From: Bacteroidota bacterium
GTDB taxonomy: Bacteria; Bacteroidota; Bacteroidia; Bacteroidales; Porphyromonadaceae
NCBI GenBank assembly: GCA_023389855.1
Contig: JAEWDZ010000003.1
Location: 62,001 to 126,000, forward strand
Length of the DNA: 64,000 nucleotides
Direction: 5' to 3'
Shown here: piece by piece, positions 15,543 through 24,317 of the stretch
How the letters are laid out: each line of letters starts with the position of its first letter
How positions within the stretch are numbered: position 1 is the stretch's first letter
Position numbers and translations under genes: made by a program
Notes under the pieces: generated by a model
Told to the model about the DNA's origin: nothing
The model's database searches: none
Seen by the model: the letters and a program-made list of their open reading frames with translations, nothing else

Positions 15543-16409
15543 TCAGCCAATCGTATGGTTGGCGATAAGCTCCTGCACAAAGGCTTCTATTTCTTGTTCC
15601 GTATCGGCTATGGTACGGCTTTCTTTAGCCTTAAACGAAACGTTTTCTATTGTCTTTACTTTGGTGGGAGAACCTGCTAAACCACATTGCTGGGCATCGG
15701 CACCTACCGTTTCTGCTGAAAGCTCTACAATCTGTAAGTGAGCTCTTTTATCATAAAGATTTTGAACAGTTTCAGGTGCGTTTTCCCTCTCCGTTTGTGT
15801 AAGAGCGTATTTATAAGTTTGTAGGCGCTTAGCATTGCGTGGTCTGCATGCAGGCGCAGAGCTATTTACCGTCACGAGTAAGGGTAGAGCAGCTTTAACT
15901 TTTTCGACTCCATGCTCTAAACGTCTGAGTACGATTACTTCTTTATTGTCGTTTAACTCAATTTCTTCGGCATAGGTAATAGCTGTAAGGCCTAACTTGT
16001 GGGCAACCTGAGGGCCTACTTGTGCCGTATCTCCATCGATAGCTTGTCTACCGCAAAGGATCAGGTCCGCATTACCTATATGCTTTACAGCCATAGCTAA
16101 TGCATAACTTGTGGCCAAAGTATCGGCTCCAGCAAAAATTCGGTCGGTTAGCAAATAACCTCGATCGGCACCACGGTACAGAGCTTCTCTAAGAATATCC
16201 GCTGCACGCGGAGGACCCATCGTCAGTATAGAAACCTCTGTGTCGGGATATTTATCCTTGATGATTAAAGCCTGTTCGAGTGCATGAAGATCCTCTGGAT
16301 TGAATATGGCAGGCAAGGCTCCACGATTTATGGTGCCATCCTCTTTCATCGCATCCTTACCCACATTGCGAGTATCGGGAACTTGCTTTGCTAAAACAAA
16401 AATTTTCAT
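15543..16409 (-). CDS. etfB: Electron transfer flavoprotein beta subunit
   Basis: EtfB forms the ETF dimer with EtfA and binds an adenine nucleotide (AMP, or FAD in bifurcating types). The start chosen is the ATG at 16407-16409 (MKIFVLAKQVPDT, 288 residues); the frame's longer version would start at TTG. The nucleotide-binding signature CGRQAIDGDTAQVGP lies at 119-133. The N-terminal KQVPDT is typical of the family. The gene sits between tsaB (47-base gap) and etfA (26-base gap) and is part of the five-gene minus-strand operon. Confidence 0.95.
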   Translation of the reverse strand: MKIFVLAKQVPDTRNVGKDAMKEDGTINRGALPAIFNPEDLHALEQALIIKDKYPDTEVSILTMGPPRAADILREALYRGADRGYLLTDRIFAGADTLATSYALAMAVKHIGNADLILCGRQAIDGDTAQVGPQVAHKLGLTAITYAEEIELNDNKEVIVLRRLEHGVEKVKAALPLLVTVNSSAPACRPRNAKRLQTYKYALTQTERENAPETVQNLYDKRAHLQIVELSAETVGADAQQCGLAGSPTKVKTIENVSFKAKESRTIADTEQEIEAFVQELIANHTIG

Positions 16410-16456
16410 ATGCAATATTTATGAATACTTATTATCTATCGTTGTTTGTTTTCTTA

Positions 16457-17170
16457 TTATATGTGGATTACTTTATTGACCGACCTTATGGCTTTGTAAT
16501 CCTTAATATAATCGGGTTCCCAATAAGCGGTGTCCACAAAAACTTTTTTGTCAAATGCATTGAATGCAGATGCTTGCATCAAATGTGCTACAGAAGGCAT
16601 GTCTTCAAATGACACTTCGTTATTGGGAGCTTCATTTTGGCATTTAAGCGCTCCGTTGCCAAAGCATATAAGGTGATTGTTGTTAGCTATGCTAGCTAAG
16701 GTATCCTTCGAGACAATCATGGCGCCAGGAGAAGAAATTTCTCGTAGTTGGCTGTCGAAAACAGCGTAGTAGACCTCCATCCTTCGAGCATCAATCATGG
16801 GGCAAAGAATAGTATTCTCCCCTAGAGAAGAATGATACTTTTTGTAGGCATGGGCCAAAATCTCTAACCCGTTTATGGCAATCATTGGAATTTGCCGTGC
16901 GAAGCAAAATCCTTTTGCAAAAGAAGATCCTATGCGAAGTCCTGTATAGCTTCCAGGACCTGCATTTATTGCTAAAGCGACAATTTGGCAGTTTTTTTCA
17001 TCTGCAACATCCAGTGCGTGGCATACATATCCACTAATCAGTGCCGCATGGTTACGGCCTTTATCGCTTTCTTTTGTGTAGATGGTCTCCTCACGTCCAA
17101 GCAGAGCAACGCTGCATATCTCGGTAGCCGTGTCGATAGCCAAAATGGTCTCTATTTTTTTCTTTGCCAT
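16457..17170 (-). CDS. tsaB: tRNA threonylcarbamoyladenosine biosynthesis protein TsaB
   Basis: TsaB is the inactive ASKHA-fold partner of TsaD. With TsaE it transfers threonylcarbamoyl to A37 of ANN-reading tRNAs in the cytoplasm. The 237-residue protein has the N-terminal ILAIDTATEICSVAL strand and the family signature NAGPGSYTGLRIG with the following helix. It lacks the HxxxH metal motif that marks TsaD, which supports TsaB. The operon position between pdxH and the ETF genes is not functionally informative, but spacing (42 and 47 bases) suggests co-transcription. Confidence 0.92.
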   Translation of the reverse strand: MAKKKIETILAIDTATEICSVALLGREETIYTKESDKGRNHAALISGYVCHALDVADEKNCQIVALAINAGPGSYTGLRIGSSFAKGFCFARQIPMIAINGLEILAHAYKKYHSSLGENTILCPMIDARRMEVYYAVFDSQLREISSPGAMIVSKDTLASIANNNHLICFGNGALKCQNEAPNNEVSFEDMPSVAHLMQASAFNAFDKKVFVDTAYWEPDYIKDYKAIRSVNKVIHI

Positions 17171-17212
17171 GGGATAGTAGGTTAGTCGCTAATTGCTAGG
17201 GGATGTTTGCTA

Positions 17213-17857
17213 TTAAGGGGCAATACGCTTAAGTGTCCATTTATTATTTTCAAGAATATACAAAAAACGGTCGTGAAGTCTGCTGGCCCTTCCTTGCCAA
17301 AACTCTATGCGTTCCGCTTTTACTGCGTAGCCTCCCCACGATGAAGGGCGTGGTATATGTCTACCTGTAAATTTAGCGGCTTCTTTTACGAATTTCATCA
17401 TGATATATTCTCTGTTAGGAATCGGATGGCTCTGAGGCGATATGCGAGCTCCTATTCGGCTCTTGTACGGACGCTTATCGAAATACTCGTCACTAAGTTC
17501 CGATTCTAAGATACGTACCGTTCCTTCGATATGGATTTGTCTTTCCAATTCATGCCAGACAAATGTCAGTGCCACGTGAGGATTGTGTGCAATTTGTTCT
17601 CCTTTTCTACTCTCGTAGTTGCTGTAAAAAATGAATTCGTCATTAAGGACTTCTTTCAAAAGGACTGTACGCATCGATGGTCGCCCATCTATAGTGGCGG
17701 AGGCAACGATCACGGCCGTTGGCTCTAAGACATTGTTGTTTAGGGCATCTTGTAACCATTGACTTACCTTATCAAAAGGATTTTCGGGCATGTCTTTACG
17801 ACTAAGACTTTGGCTGACATAGTCTCGTCTTATACCTTCCAAGTGTAGATCTTTCAT
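17213..17857 (-). CDS. pdxH: Pyridoxamine/pyridoxine 5'-phosphate oxidase
   Basis: PdxH oxidises pyridoxamine- or pyridoxine-phosphate to pyridoxal 5'-phosphate with FMN and O2. The 214-residue protein has normal length. It shows the N-terminal RRDYVSQSLSRKDMPENPF region, the FMN-binding RTVLLKE strand, FYSNYESRKGEQI and the conserved C-terminal WGGYAVKAERIEFWQGRASRLHDR. It heads the operon pdxH-tsaB-etfB-etfA-acd; a TAnnTTTG box lies ~100 bases upstream, back to back with the sdaA promoter. An O2-using enzyme in a presumed anaerobe is common in this group and fits limited oxygen exposure. Confidence 0.95.
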   Translation of the reverse strand: MKDLHLEGIRRDYVSQSLSRKDMPENPFDKVSQWLQDALNNNVLEPTAVIVASATIDGRPSMRTVLLKEVLNDEFIFYSNYESRKGEQIAHNPHVALTFVWHELERQIHIEGTVRILESELSDEYFDKRPYKSRIGARISPQSHPIPNREYIMMKFVKEAAKFTGRHIPRPSSWGGYAVKAERIEFWQGRASRLHDRFLYILENNKWTLKRIAP

Positions 17858-17954
17858 TTTTCAATGCTATTAGTTGATCATATAAATTAGTCCTGTACGA
17901 AAAGTCCAAGGAGGAGATAATAACTTTATATAGACATATATACAAAACCAGATG

Positions 17955-17962
17955 CAAATATA
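17955..17962 (-). promoter_or_regulatory. -7 box of the pdxH operon
   Basis: On the minus strand this reads TATATTTG, a match to TAnnTTTG, 97 bases upstream of the pdxH ATG and 13 bases from the opposing sdaA box. The two form a compact divergent promoter region. Confidence 0.4.
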
Positions 17963-17975
17963 CCATTTTTTTTTG

Positions 17976-17983
17976 TAACTTTG
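17976..17983 (+). promoter_or_regulatory. -7 box of sdaA
   Basis: TAACTTTG is a perfect TAnnTTTG match 40 bases before the sdaA GTG start. No clear -33 TTTG at standard spacing. Confidence 0.5.
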
Positions 17984-18023
17984 AAAACAAAAGAGGACAA
18001 CTGATTAATTTGATACATACTCC

Positions 18024-19331
18024 GTGGACAGCATAAAACAAATATACCGCATAGGAAATGGGCCTAGTAGTAGTCATACCATTGGACCTACGCGAGCTGC
18101 AAAGATGTTTCTCTCCCAAGTAAATGGCATTCCTGGTATCGAGAAATTTGAAGTGACGCTCTACAGTAGTCTTGCAGCTACGGGCAAAGGACATATGACA
18201 GATGCCGCCCTGCTGGGCGTGTTGAATCCGGTGCATCCTACCACGATCATTTTTAGAGATGATTTTGAACCTTCTTTTCATCCCAATGGAATGCTTTTTC
18301 GTGCGCTAGATAGCGATGGTAAAGAGTTAAAAAAGTTCTCTATTTACAGTATCGGTGGGGGAATTCTTGCTAATGAGAATTTTAACGAGCAGACCAGCAA
18401 CGATATCTATAAGATTGATCACATAAGTGATATGATCTCCATATTGCAAAAATATGGGATGAGCTATTGGGAGTATGTAGAGCGCTGTGAAGACGCAGAC
18501 ATCTGGGATTATTTGGCTGAAGTTTGGAAGGTCATGAAACAAGCTATTCATGAGGGTTTAGAAGCAGAAGGCGTATTACCAGGAGGCTTAGGTTTAAGAC
18601 GAAAGGCTGCAGACTACATGATAAAATCACAGAGTTATGAGGCAAATCTTAGGTATCGAGGACAAGTCTATGCATATGCACTAGCGGTAAGTGAGCAAAA
18701 TGCAAGTGGGGGGCTTGTCGTTACGGCTCCGACATGCGGCAGCTGTGGTGTGATACCTGCTGTTTTATATCATCTCCAGCAGACACGCCACTTCACAGAC
18801 AAACGTATTCTAAGAGCTCTAGCGACTGCAGGTCTTTTTGGAAACGTCGTCAGAACAAATGCCTCCATTAGTGGAGCAGAAGTTGGGTGTCAAGGCGAAG
18901 TAGGCGTTGCCTGCTCGATGGCGGCTGCAGCTGCTAGCCAACTTTTTGGTGGTACTCTCAAACAGATTGAGTATGCTGCTGAGATGGGACTAGAACATCA
19001 TTTGGGCCTTACTTGTGATCCAGTCTGCGGATTAGTCCAAGTTCCTTGTATCGAACGTAATGCCTTTGCCGCTAGTAGAGCCTTAGATGCCTATATGTAT
19101 GCCAATTTTACCGACGGTACTCACCTTGTAAATTTTGATCGTGTGGTAAAAACCATGCATCAAACAGGCCGGGACCTGCCAAGCCTATATAGAGAAACTT
19201 CTACAGGAGGTTTGGCAACTCTAGCGGAAATAGGCGAAAATCTGTCTAATCTTTCAGATTTTAGTAAGGATGAAAAAAACGCTTCTAAGAAAATTGCTAA
19301 ACGAATAAAAAAAGAGTCAGGCTTATGCTAA
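18024..19331 (+). CDS. sdaA: L-serine ammonia-lyase (iron-sulfur, single chain)
   Basis: It deaminates L-serine to pyruvate and ammonia with an oxygen-sensitive [4Fe-4S] cluster, feeding amino-acid fermentation. The 435-residue chain joins the beta domain (GPSSSHTIGP, 13-22) to the alpha domain. Candidate cluster and substrate-site cysteines lie in PTCGSCGVIP (C238, C241) and LTCDPVCGLVQVPC (C331, C335, C342). The start is a GTG; an in-frame stop (18006-18008) lies just upstream and no ATG intervenes, so the GTG is well supported. plsC begins inside its last codons (7-base overlap), so the two are probably co-translated. Confidence 0.93.
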   Translation: MDSIKQIYRIGNGPSSSHTIGPTRAAKMFLSQVNGIPGIEKFEVTLYSSLAATGKGHMTDAALLGVLNPVHPTTIIFRDDFEPSFHPNGMLFRALDSDGKELKKFSIYSIGGGILANENFNEQTSNDIYKIDHISDMISILQKYGMSYWEYVERCEDADIWDYLAEVWKVMKQAIHEGLEAEGVLPGGLGLRRKAADYMIKSQSYEANLRYRGQVYAYALAVSEQNASGGLVVTAPTCGSCGVIPAVLYHLQQTRHFTDKRILRALATAGLFGNVVRTNASISGAEVGCQGEVGVACSMAAAAASQLFGGTLKQIEYAAEMGLEHHLGLTCDPVCGLVQVPCIERNAFAASRALDAYMYANFTDGTHLVNFDRVVKTMHQTGRDLPSLYRETSTGGLATLAEIGENLSNLSDFSKDEKNASKKIAKRIKKESGLC

Positions 19332-20050
19332 GAACCCTCTATCTGCTATACTTTTTCATCATTGCATTACCGCTTTTCCTTGTTATTACCATTTTATCTT
19401 CGACCATTGCGATCTTAGGCTGCCTTTTGGGAGGCCAGGCTTACTTCTCATACTATCCTGGAAAGGTATGGAGTATACTTTCGTTGATGCTTTTTCTGAT
19501 GCCAGTTGAAATAAAAGGGCGAGAGCATCTACGCAATGTTACGTTGCCTGCAATGGTAATGGCTAATCACCAAAGTTCTCTAGATATATTTCTAATGTAT
19601 GGCTACCTGGGTATTCCTTTTCGTTGGGTCATGAAGGCCTCCCTTCGCAAAATCCCCTTTATAGGAAAGGCTTGTGAGGCCTCAGGATTTATATTTGTCG
19701 ACGATACGAAGAGGCTTTCTATCGAGCAAACAATACGAGATGGAAAAAATGTTTTGGCTTCGGGAAACTCTATTTTTATTTTCCCCGAAGGGCATCGTAC
19801 TAGGACTGGGGAAATGGCACGCTTTAAGAAAGGAGGATTTATAATGAGTTATGAACTCTCTAAGCCCATTATTCCAATTTCTATTCATGGAGCCTTTGAA
19901 GCCTTACCTATTCATAAAAAGATACCCACACCTCGTAGGCTTACGCTAACAATTCATCCTGCCATAGAAATTGATAAAGAACAGCCATTCCCCATAGCGA
20001 TCAATGATAGTATTCGAGCTGTTAGTCAGTCTATTGCATCAGCTTTGTAA
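19325..20050 (+). CDS. plsC: 1-acyl-sn-glycerol-3-phosphate acyltransferase (PlsC family)
   Basis: It acylates lysophosphatidic acid to phosphatidic acid at the inner membrane. The 241-residue protein opens with a hydrophobic N-terminal anchor (~7-55). The acyltransferase signatures follow: NHQSSLD (81-87, the HX4D catalytic pair) and FPEGHRTR (153-160, glycerol-phosphate binding). The ATG overlaps the end of sdaA. The MsbA-like exporter starts 30 bases downstream on the same strand, so a three-gene plus-strand unit is likely. Its nearest relatives could also act on other acyl acceptors; the domain alone cannot exclude that. Confidence 0.9.
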   Translation: MLRTLYLLYFFIIALPLFLVITILSSTIAILGCLLGGQAYFSYYPGKVWSILSLMLFLMPVEIKGREHLRNVTLPAMVMANHQSSLDIFLMYGYLGIPFRWVMKASLRKIPFIGKACEASGFIFVDDTKRLSIEQTIRDGKNVLASGNSIFIFPEGHRTRTGEMARFKKGGFIMSYELSKPIIPISIHGAFEALPIHKKIPTPRRLTLTIHPAIEIDKEQPFPIAINDSIRAVSQSIASAL

Positions 20051-20080
20051 CAAGGGAACGGTCTAAATCTTCTTCTCCAT

Positions 20081-21946
20081 ATGAGTTCTTATTTTCAGAC
20101 GGTTAAGCGTTATGTAAGACCCTATAGCGGTCACATAGCTTTAAGCGTGTTTACCAATGTATTAGCTGCATTATTAAATTTGCTTACTTTCTCGCTGATT
20201 ATTCCTATTCTGCGAGTTTTGTTTGGTTTAGAGGATGCTACTTCGGAGTACTTATCTTTCTCGTCTATCCATTCAGAAGGTGTAGCTGCCTTGACGGATA
20301 GAATAGATGCCGTAGTTCACAATGTCAATTACTATATTTCCAAGTTAATTCACGACTTTGGTCCTCCAAAAGCATTGCTTATTTTATGTATTTATCTGGG
20401 TGTCATGACCTTTGTAAAAGTAGCCGTTACCTATTGGAGCCTTTACGCCTTGATTCCCGTGCGAACGGGTGTCGTGAGAGATCTTCGCAATAAACTAAAT
20501 GATAAAATACTCTCCTCACCTATTTCGCTTATGACCGAGGAGCATAAAGGAGATCTCTTAGCGCGAATAAGTGCCGACGTAGCCGATGTGGAATATAGTA
20601 TCGTTGATACTTTGGAGATGATTATAAAGAATCCCATACTCATTGCCATTTATTTGACGGCGTTGATCGCGATAAGTTGGGAACTGACAATTTTTGTTTT
20701 AATTGTCTTACCTATTGCTGGTTATATGATGGGCCGAATAGGTAAAAAACTTAAAAGCGATAGTTTAGAAGGAAAAAATCATTGGGGTCTACTAATGAGT
20801 ATGGTCGAAGAGACTTTGGGAGGGCTCCGTATTATAAAAGCTTTCACAGCAGAAAAAAAGTTAGCTCATCGTTTTTATCATCATAACGAACGCTACAGAC
20901 ATATCACAGGAAATGTATATAAACGTCAACAATTGGCTCATCCTATGAGCGAATTGCTTGGAACATGTGCTATAGGGGCCATATTATGGTACGGCGGCAC
21001 GCTCATCATATCTGGAGAAAGCTCCATATCTGCCCCTACATTTATCTATTATATCCTCATATTTTATAGCATTATCAACCCTGCTAAGGACCTTAGTCGG
21101 GCGGCATACTCTGTGCGTAGGGGGTTGGCTTCTATGCAGCGTATAGAGGAGGTTCTATCCCTAGATAATCCGATCAAAGACCCCCAGGTTTCAGTTCCTT
21201 TCAAGTTTGAAAAAGAGATTTCTTTTAACGCAGTCAGCTTTGGCTATAGTGATGAGAAAAAAGTTTTGGACAACTTCAATTTTTCTATTAAGAAGGGTGA
21301 GACCGTCGCTTTGGTTGGTGCTAGTGGAGCAGGTAAAAGTACGATTGCCGATCTTATTCCCCGCTTTTATGATGTACAAGACGGAGCTATTACCATTGAT
21401 GGGGTAGACATTAGACATTTCGCTGTCGATGAATTGAGGAAAAATATAGCTTATGTCAATCAAATACCTATTCTCTTCAATGATACTGTGTTCAATAATA
21501 TTGCATTAGCGCCAAAAGAAGTCACCAAAGAAGAGGTCGTTCACGTTGCCGAAATTGCAAATGCTCACAATTTTATCGAAGCACTACCCAATGGATACGA
21601 TACAAATATTGGTGAGCAGGGAAATAAACTGAGTGGGGGTGAAAGACAACGAGTAAGTATCGCTAGAGCTTTACTAAAAAATGCTCCTATTCTTATTTTT
21701 GATGAAGCGACGAGTGCTTTGGATAACCAGAGCGAACGACTAGTACAAGATGCTGTAGACCATCTCTTAGAAGTCCGTACTACTATTGTTATTGCTCATC
21801 GCCTATCAACTGTTGTTAAGGCAGATAAAATTGCGGTGATTGACCATGGAGCAATTGTTGAGCAAGGAACTCATGAAGAATTACTAAAGAAAGGTGGGAT
21901 TTATTCAACTCTTTATCACATGCAATATAAGGAGTCTGAGCAGTAA
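20081..21946 (+). CDS. MsbA-like ABC exporter (fused membrane and ATPase domains)
   Basis: A 621-residue half-transporter that works as a homodimer in the inner membrane. Residues ~15-340 form a type-IV exporter membrane domain of six segments. The ATPase follows with Walker A GASGAGKST (413-421), signature LSGGE (517-521), Walker B ILIFDEATSALD and the switch His in IAHRLSTV. It resembles lipid A/phospholipid flippases of the MsbA type, but drug exporters share this architecture, so the substrate is inferred. It follows plsC, another lipid gene, by 30 bases. Confidence 0.85.
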   Translation: MSSYFQTVKRYVRPYSGHIALSVFTNVLAALLNLLTFSLIIPILRVLFGLEDATSEYLSFSSIHSEGVAALTDRIDAVVHNVNYYISKLIHDFGPPKALLILCIYLGVMTFVKVAVTYWSLYALIPVRTGVVRDLRNKLNDKILSSPISLMTEEHKGDLLARISADVADVEYSIVDTLEMIIKNPILIAIYLTALIAISWELTIFVLIVLPIAGYMMGRIGKKLKSDSLEGKNHWGLLMSMVEETLGGLRIIKAFTAEKKLAHRFYHHNERYRHITGNVYKRQQLAHPMSELLGTCAIGAILWYGGTLIISGESSISAPTFIYYILIFYSIINPAKDLSRAAYSVRRGLASMQRIEEVLSLDNPIKDPQVSVPFKFEKEISFNAVSFGYSDEKKVLDNFNFSIKKGETVALVGASGAGKSTIADLIPRFYDVQDGAITIDGVDIRHFAVDELRKNIAYVNQIPILFNDTVFNNIALAPKEVTKEEVVHVAEIANAHNFIEALPNGYDTNIGEQGNKLSGGERQRVSIARALLKNAPILIFDEATSALDNQSERLVQDAVDHLLEVRTTIVIAHRLSTVVKADKIAVIDHGAIVEQGTHEELLKKGGIYSTLYHMQYKESEQ

Positions 21947-22175
21947 GCGAGTCGCTCTTCTAATCCCCAACTATGTAGAACCGTAGAAAGAACCTACCAA
22001 ATATTAGAACCTTTTAGATCTATATTTTAAGCCTTTATCTCCTATAAATATCGTTTGCAAAATTCAGTTTACAGCACCTCGTTTATATTAATCTAGTTGC
22101 CCGACTCTTTTCTCTGTTTAAAGGAACAGCTACTTTTATTCTTTATAGGTATTATCGTCAGTTCAGACGCAAAAA

Positions 22176-22215
22176 ATAAGTAGGACTCTTCTCCAAAGGA
22201 AAGAGCCCTACTTAT
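22176..22215 (-). terminator. Terminator of the fur-purA-folC-MFS-tkt operon
   Basis: A 15-base inverted repeat (22176-22190 with 22201-22215) has one mismatch and a 10-base loop. On the minus strand it ends in TATTTTTT. It lies 22 bases beyond the tkt stop. Confidence 0.85.
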
Positions 22216-22237
22216 CTTATTGTCTTATTATGGAAGT

Positions 22238-24292
22238 TTATAATCGCTCTCGAATCATTTGGGCGACAGTCTCAGCTGTAAAGCCAAGTTTCTCATCTAA
22301 TACAGTGTAGGGTGCTGAAAACCCAAAACTATTTAGCCCATGAATCATCTTTGGATCGTTGACAAGTCCCTGTAGAGTGACGGGCAAACCTGCAGTCAGA
22401 CCAAATCGTTTAACTCCAGTAGGCAATACTTCTTCACGGTAGTTTTCAGGCTGATCCATAAATAGACCTTCACTAGGGATGGATACTACGCGGATATTTT
22501 TACCCTCGGTGCGGAGAATCGATGCTGCTGCCTCCAGTGTAGCTACTTCACTTCCAGTGGCAATGAGTACAATATCTGGCTTATCTACGCTATTATCGCT
22601 TACGATATAGCCTCCGTTCATCGTTCGTAACGCCCTTACGTAAGGGTCAAGACCATCATTAGGCAGATCCTCAATATTCTGTCGAGAAAGAATAAGCGCC
22701 GATGGAGTTTGGTCATTGTCCATTAGCATCTGCCATGCTACAGTCGTTTCATGTACATCAGCAGGACGTAGAACAAGCAATGAGCGTTCTCCGCTATGAT
22801 TGTGGAGCTTTTCTAGCAACCGTATTTGAGCTTCTTGTTCTACGGGCTCGTGAGTCGGTCCATCTTCTCCAACCCTAAAAGCATCGTGGCTCCATATAAA
22901 TTTGACGGGTATTTTCATTAGGGCTGCAAGGCGAATTACTGGTTTTTGATAGTCGGAGAAGACAAAGAACGTACCACACGCTGCGATAATTCCCCCGTGT
23001 AGCATCATGCCTACGCAGAGAGCAGCCATAGATAGCTCAGATACCCCAGCTTGTAGGAATCTTCCAGAAAAATCAGATCGAGTAATAGCCTTTGTTCCTT
23101 GTAAGAAACCATCTGTTTTGTCGCTATTACTGAGGTCTGCACTGGATACAACCATATTGGGGACCTTTTCTACTAGAGTCTTTAATACGGTAGCACTAGC
23201 TGCACGAGTAGCCTGACCTGGTTTTTGAGTGATTGTTTTCCAGTCGATATGAGGTGTTTTCCCACTTAACCATTGAGTCAATTCCTTAGCATCTTCGACA
23301 TGATCATGCTCCCACTTACGAAAAGTGGCATCGTATTCAATCCAATAGTGGGCTAAATCTTTGCGTCGGCTGTCGTACATTTCTTGTACTCTAGGATCGA
23401 CGAAGAAGGGGTCATCTACAGAAAAACCAAGCTGCTTGTATGTATGTTCGAGGGATACACCTGCCTTACTAAGCGGCTGACCGTGTGTCGCGATACGATT
23501 AGAAATCTTTTCGCCATGCTCATTACGAGCTTTATACGCCATACGGGTCCTGCCAATGATAAGAGTAGGCATATTTTGTGTAAGCAATGCATCGTCTAAG
23601 GCTTCACGAATAGAGGGTATATGGTTTCCGTTGATTTCTATTACCTTCCATCCCCATGCTATGTATTTCGCTTTTACGTCTTCTGTAGTTACCTCTTCTA
23701 CTTTAGTAGAAAGCTGGATATTGTTAGCATCATAAAACATGATCAGGTTATCCAGTCCTAGGTGTCCCGCTATACGTCCAGCACCTTGGGCTATTTCTTC
23801 TTGAATACCCCCATCGGAGATATATGCATAAATACGCTGCGGCATGATATTTTTACCAAAGCGTTGTGCCATAATTTTAGCAGAAATAGCCGCTCCAACA
23901 GCGAATGCGTGCCCCTGACCTAAGGGTCCACTTGTATTCTCAATACCTCGCTCGAGATCTCGCTCAGGATGCCCAGGGGTTGGGCTTCCCCATTGGCGAA
24001 ACGCTTTGAGCTCTTCCATGCTGAAATAGCCACAAAGCATTAGTTGGGCATATAGCATGGGAGACATATGACCTGGGTCGAGGAAGAAACGGTCTCGAGC
24101 GATACGATCTCTTTTTTCGATATCGTAACGTAGGTACTCAGAAAAGAGGATGTTAATGAAGTCTGCTCCTCCCATAGCACCTCCTGGGTGTCCGCTTTTA
24201 GCTTTTTCGACCATGCTAATAGAGAGCATACGGATATTGTCTGCGGCTCTATTCAATAGCTCTTCCGAAAATTTAGTCGTACTCATAGCCAT
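22238..24292 (-). CDS. tkt: Transketolase
   Basis: It moves two-carbon units between sugar phosphates in the non-oxidative pentose phosphate pathway, using thiamine diphosphate, in the cytoplasm. The 684-residue chain has all three domains. The TPP motif reads SDGGIQEE then DANN, so the usual GDG first Gly is Ser; I recall this from other Bacteroidota too. GEDGPTHEPVEQ in the pyrimidine domain and the LILSRQN segment are clear. Two in-frame ATGs lie six bases apart at the start (MAMSTTKF); either may be used. It is the last gene of a five-gene operon, 25 bases after the MFS gene, and is followed by a strong terminator. Confidence 0.95.
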   Translation of the reverse strand: MAMSTTKFSEELLNRAADNIRMLSISMVEKAKSGHPGGAMGGADFINILFSEYLRYDIEKRDRIARDRFFLDPGHMSPMLYAQLMLCGYFSMEELKAFRQWGSPTPGHPERDLERGIENTSGPLGQGHAFAVGAAISAKIMAQRFGKNIMPQRIYAYISDGGIQEEIAQGAGRIAGHLGLDNLIMFYDANNIQLSTKVEEVTTEDVKAKYIAWGWKVIEINGNHIPSIREALDDALLTQNMPTLIIGRTRMAYKARNEHGEKISNRIATHGQPLSKAGVSLEHTYKQLGFSVDDPFFVDPRVQEMYDSRRKDLAHYWIEYDATFRKWEHDHVEDAKELTQWLSGKTPHIDWKTITQKPGQATRAASATVLKTLVEKVPNMVVSSADLSNSDKTDGFLQGTKAITRSDFSGRFLQAGVSELSMAALCVGMMLHGGIIAACGTFFVFSDYQKPVIRLAALMKIPVKFIWSHDAFRVGEDGPTHEPVEQEAQIRLLEKLHNHSGERSLLVLRPADVHETTVAWQMLMDNDQTPSALILSRQNIEDLPNDGLDPYVRALRTMNGGYIVSDNSVDKPDIVLIATGSEVATLEAAASILRTEGKNIRVVSIPSEGLFMDQPENYREEVLPTGVKRFGLTAGLPVTLQGLVNDPKMIHGLNSFGFSAPYTVLDEKLGFTAETVAQMIRERL

Positions 24293-24317
24293 AAAAAAAG
24301 AACAAATGTTATATTGG

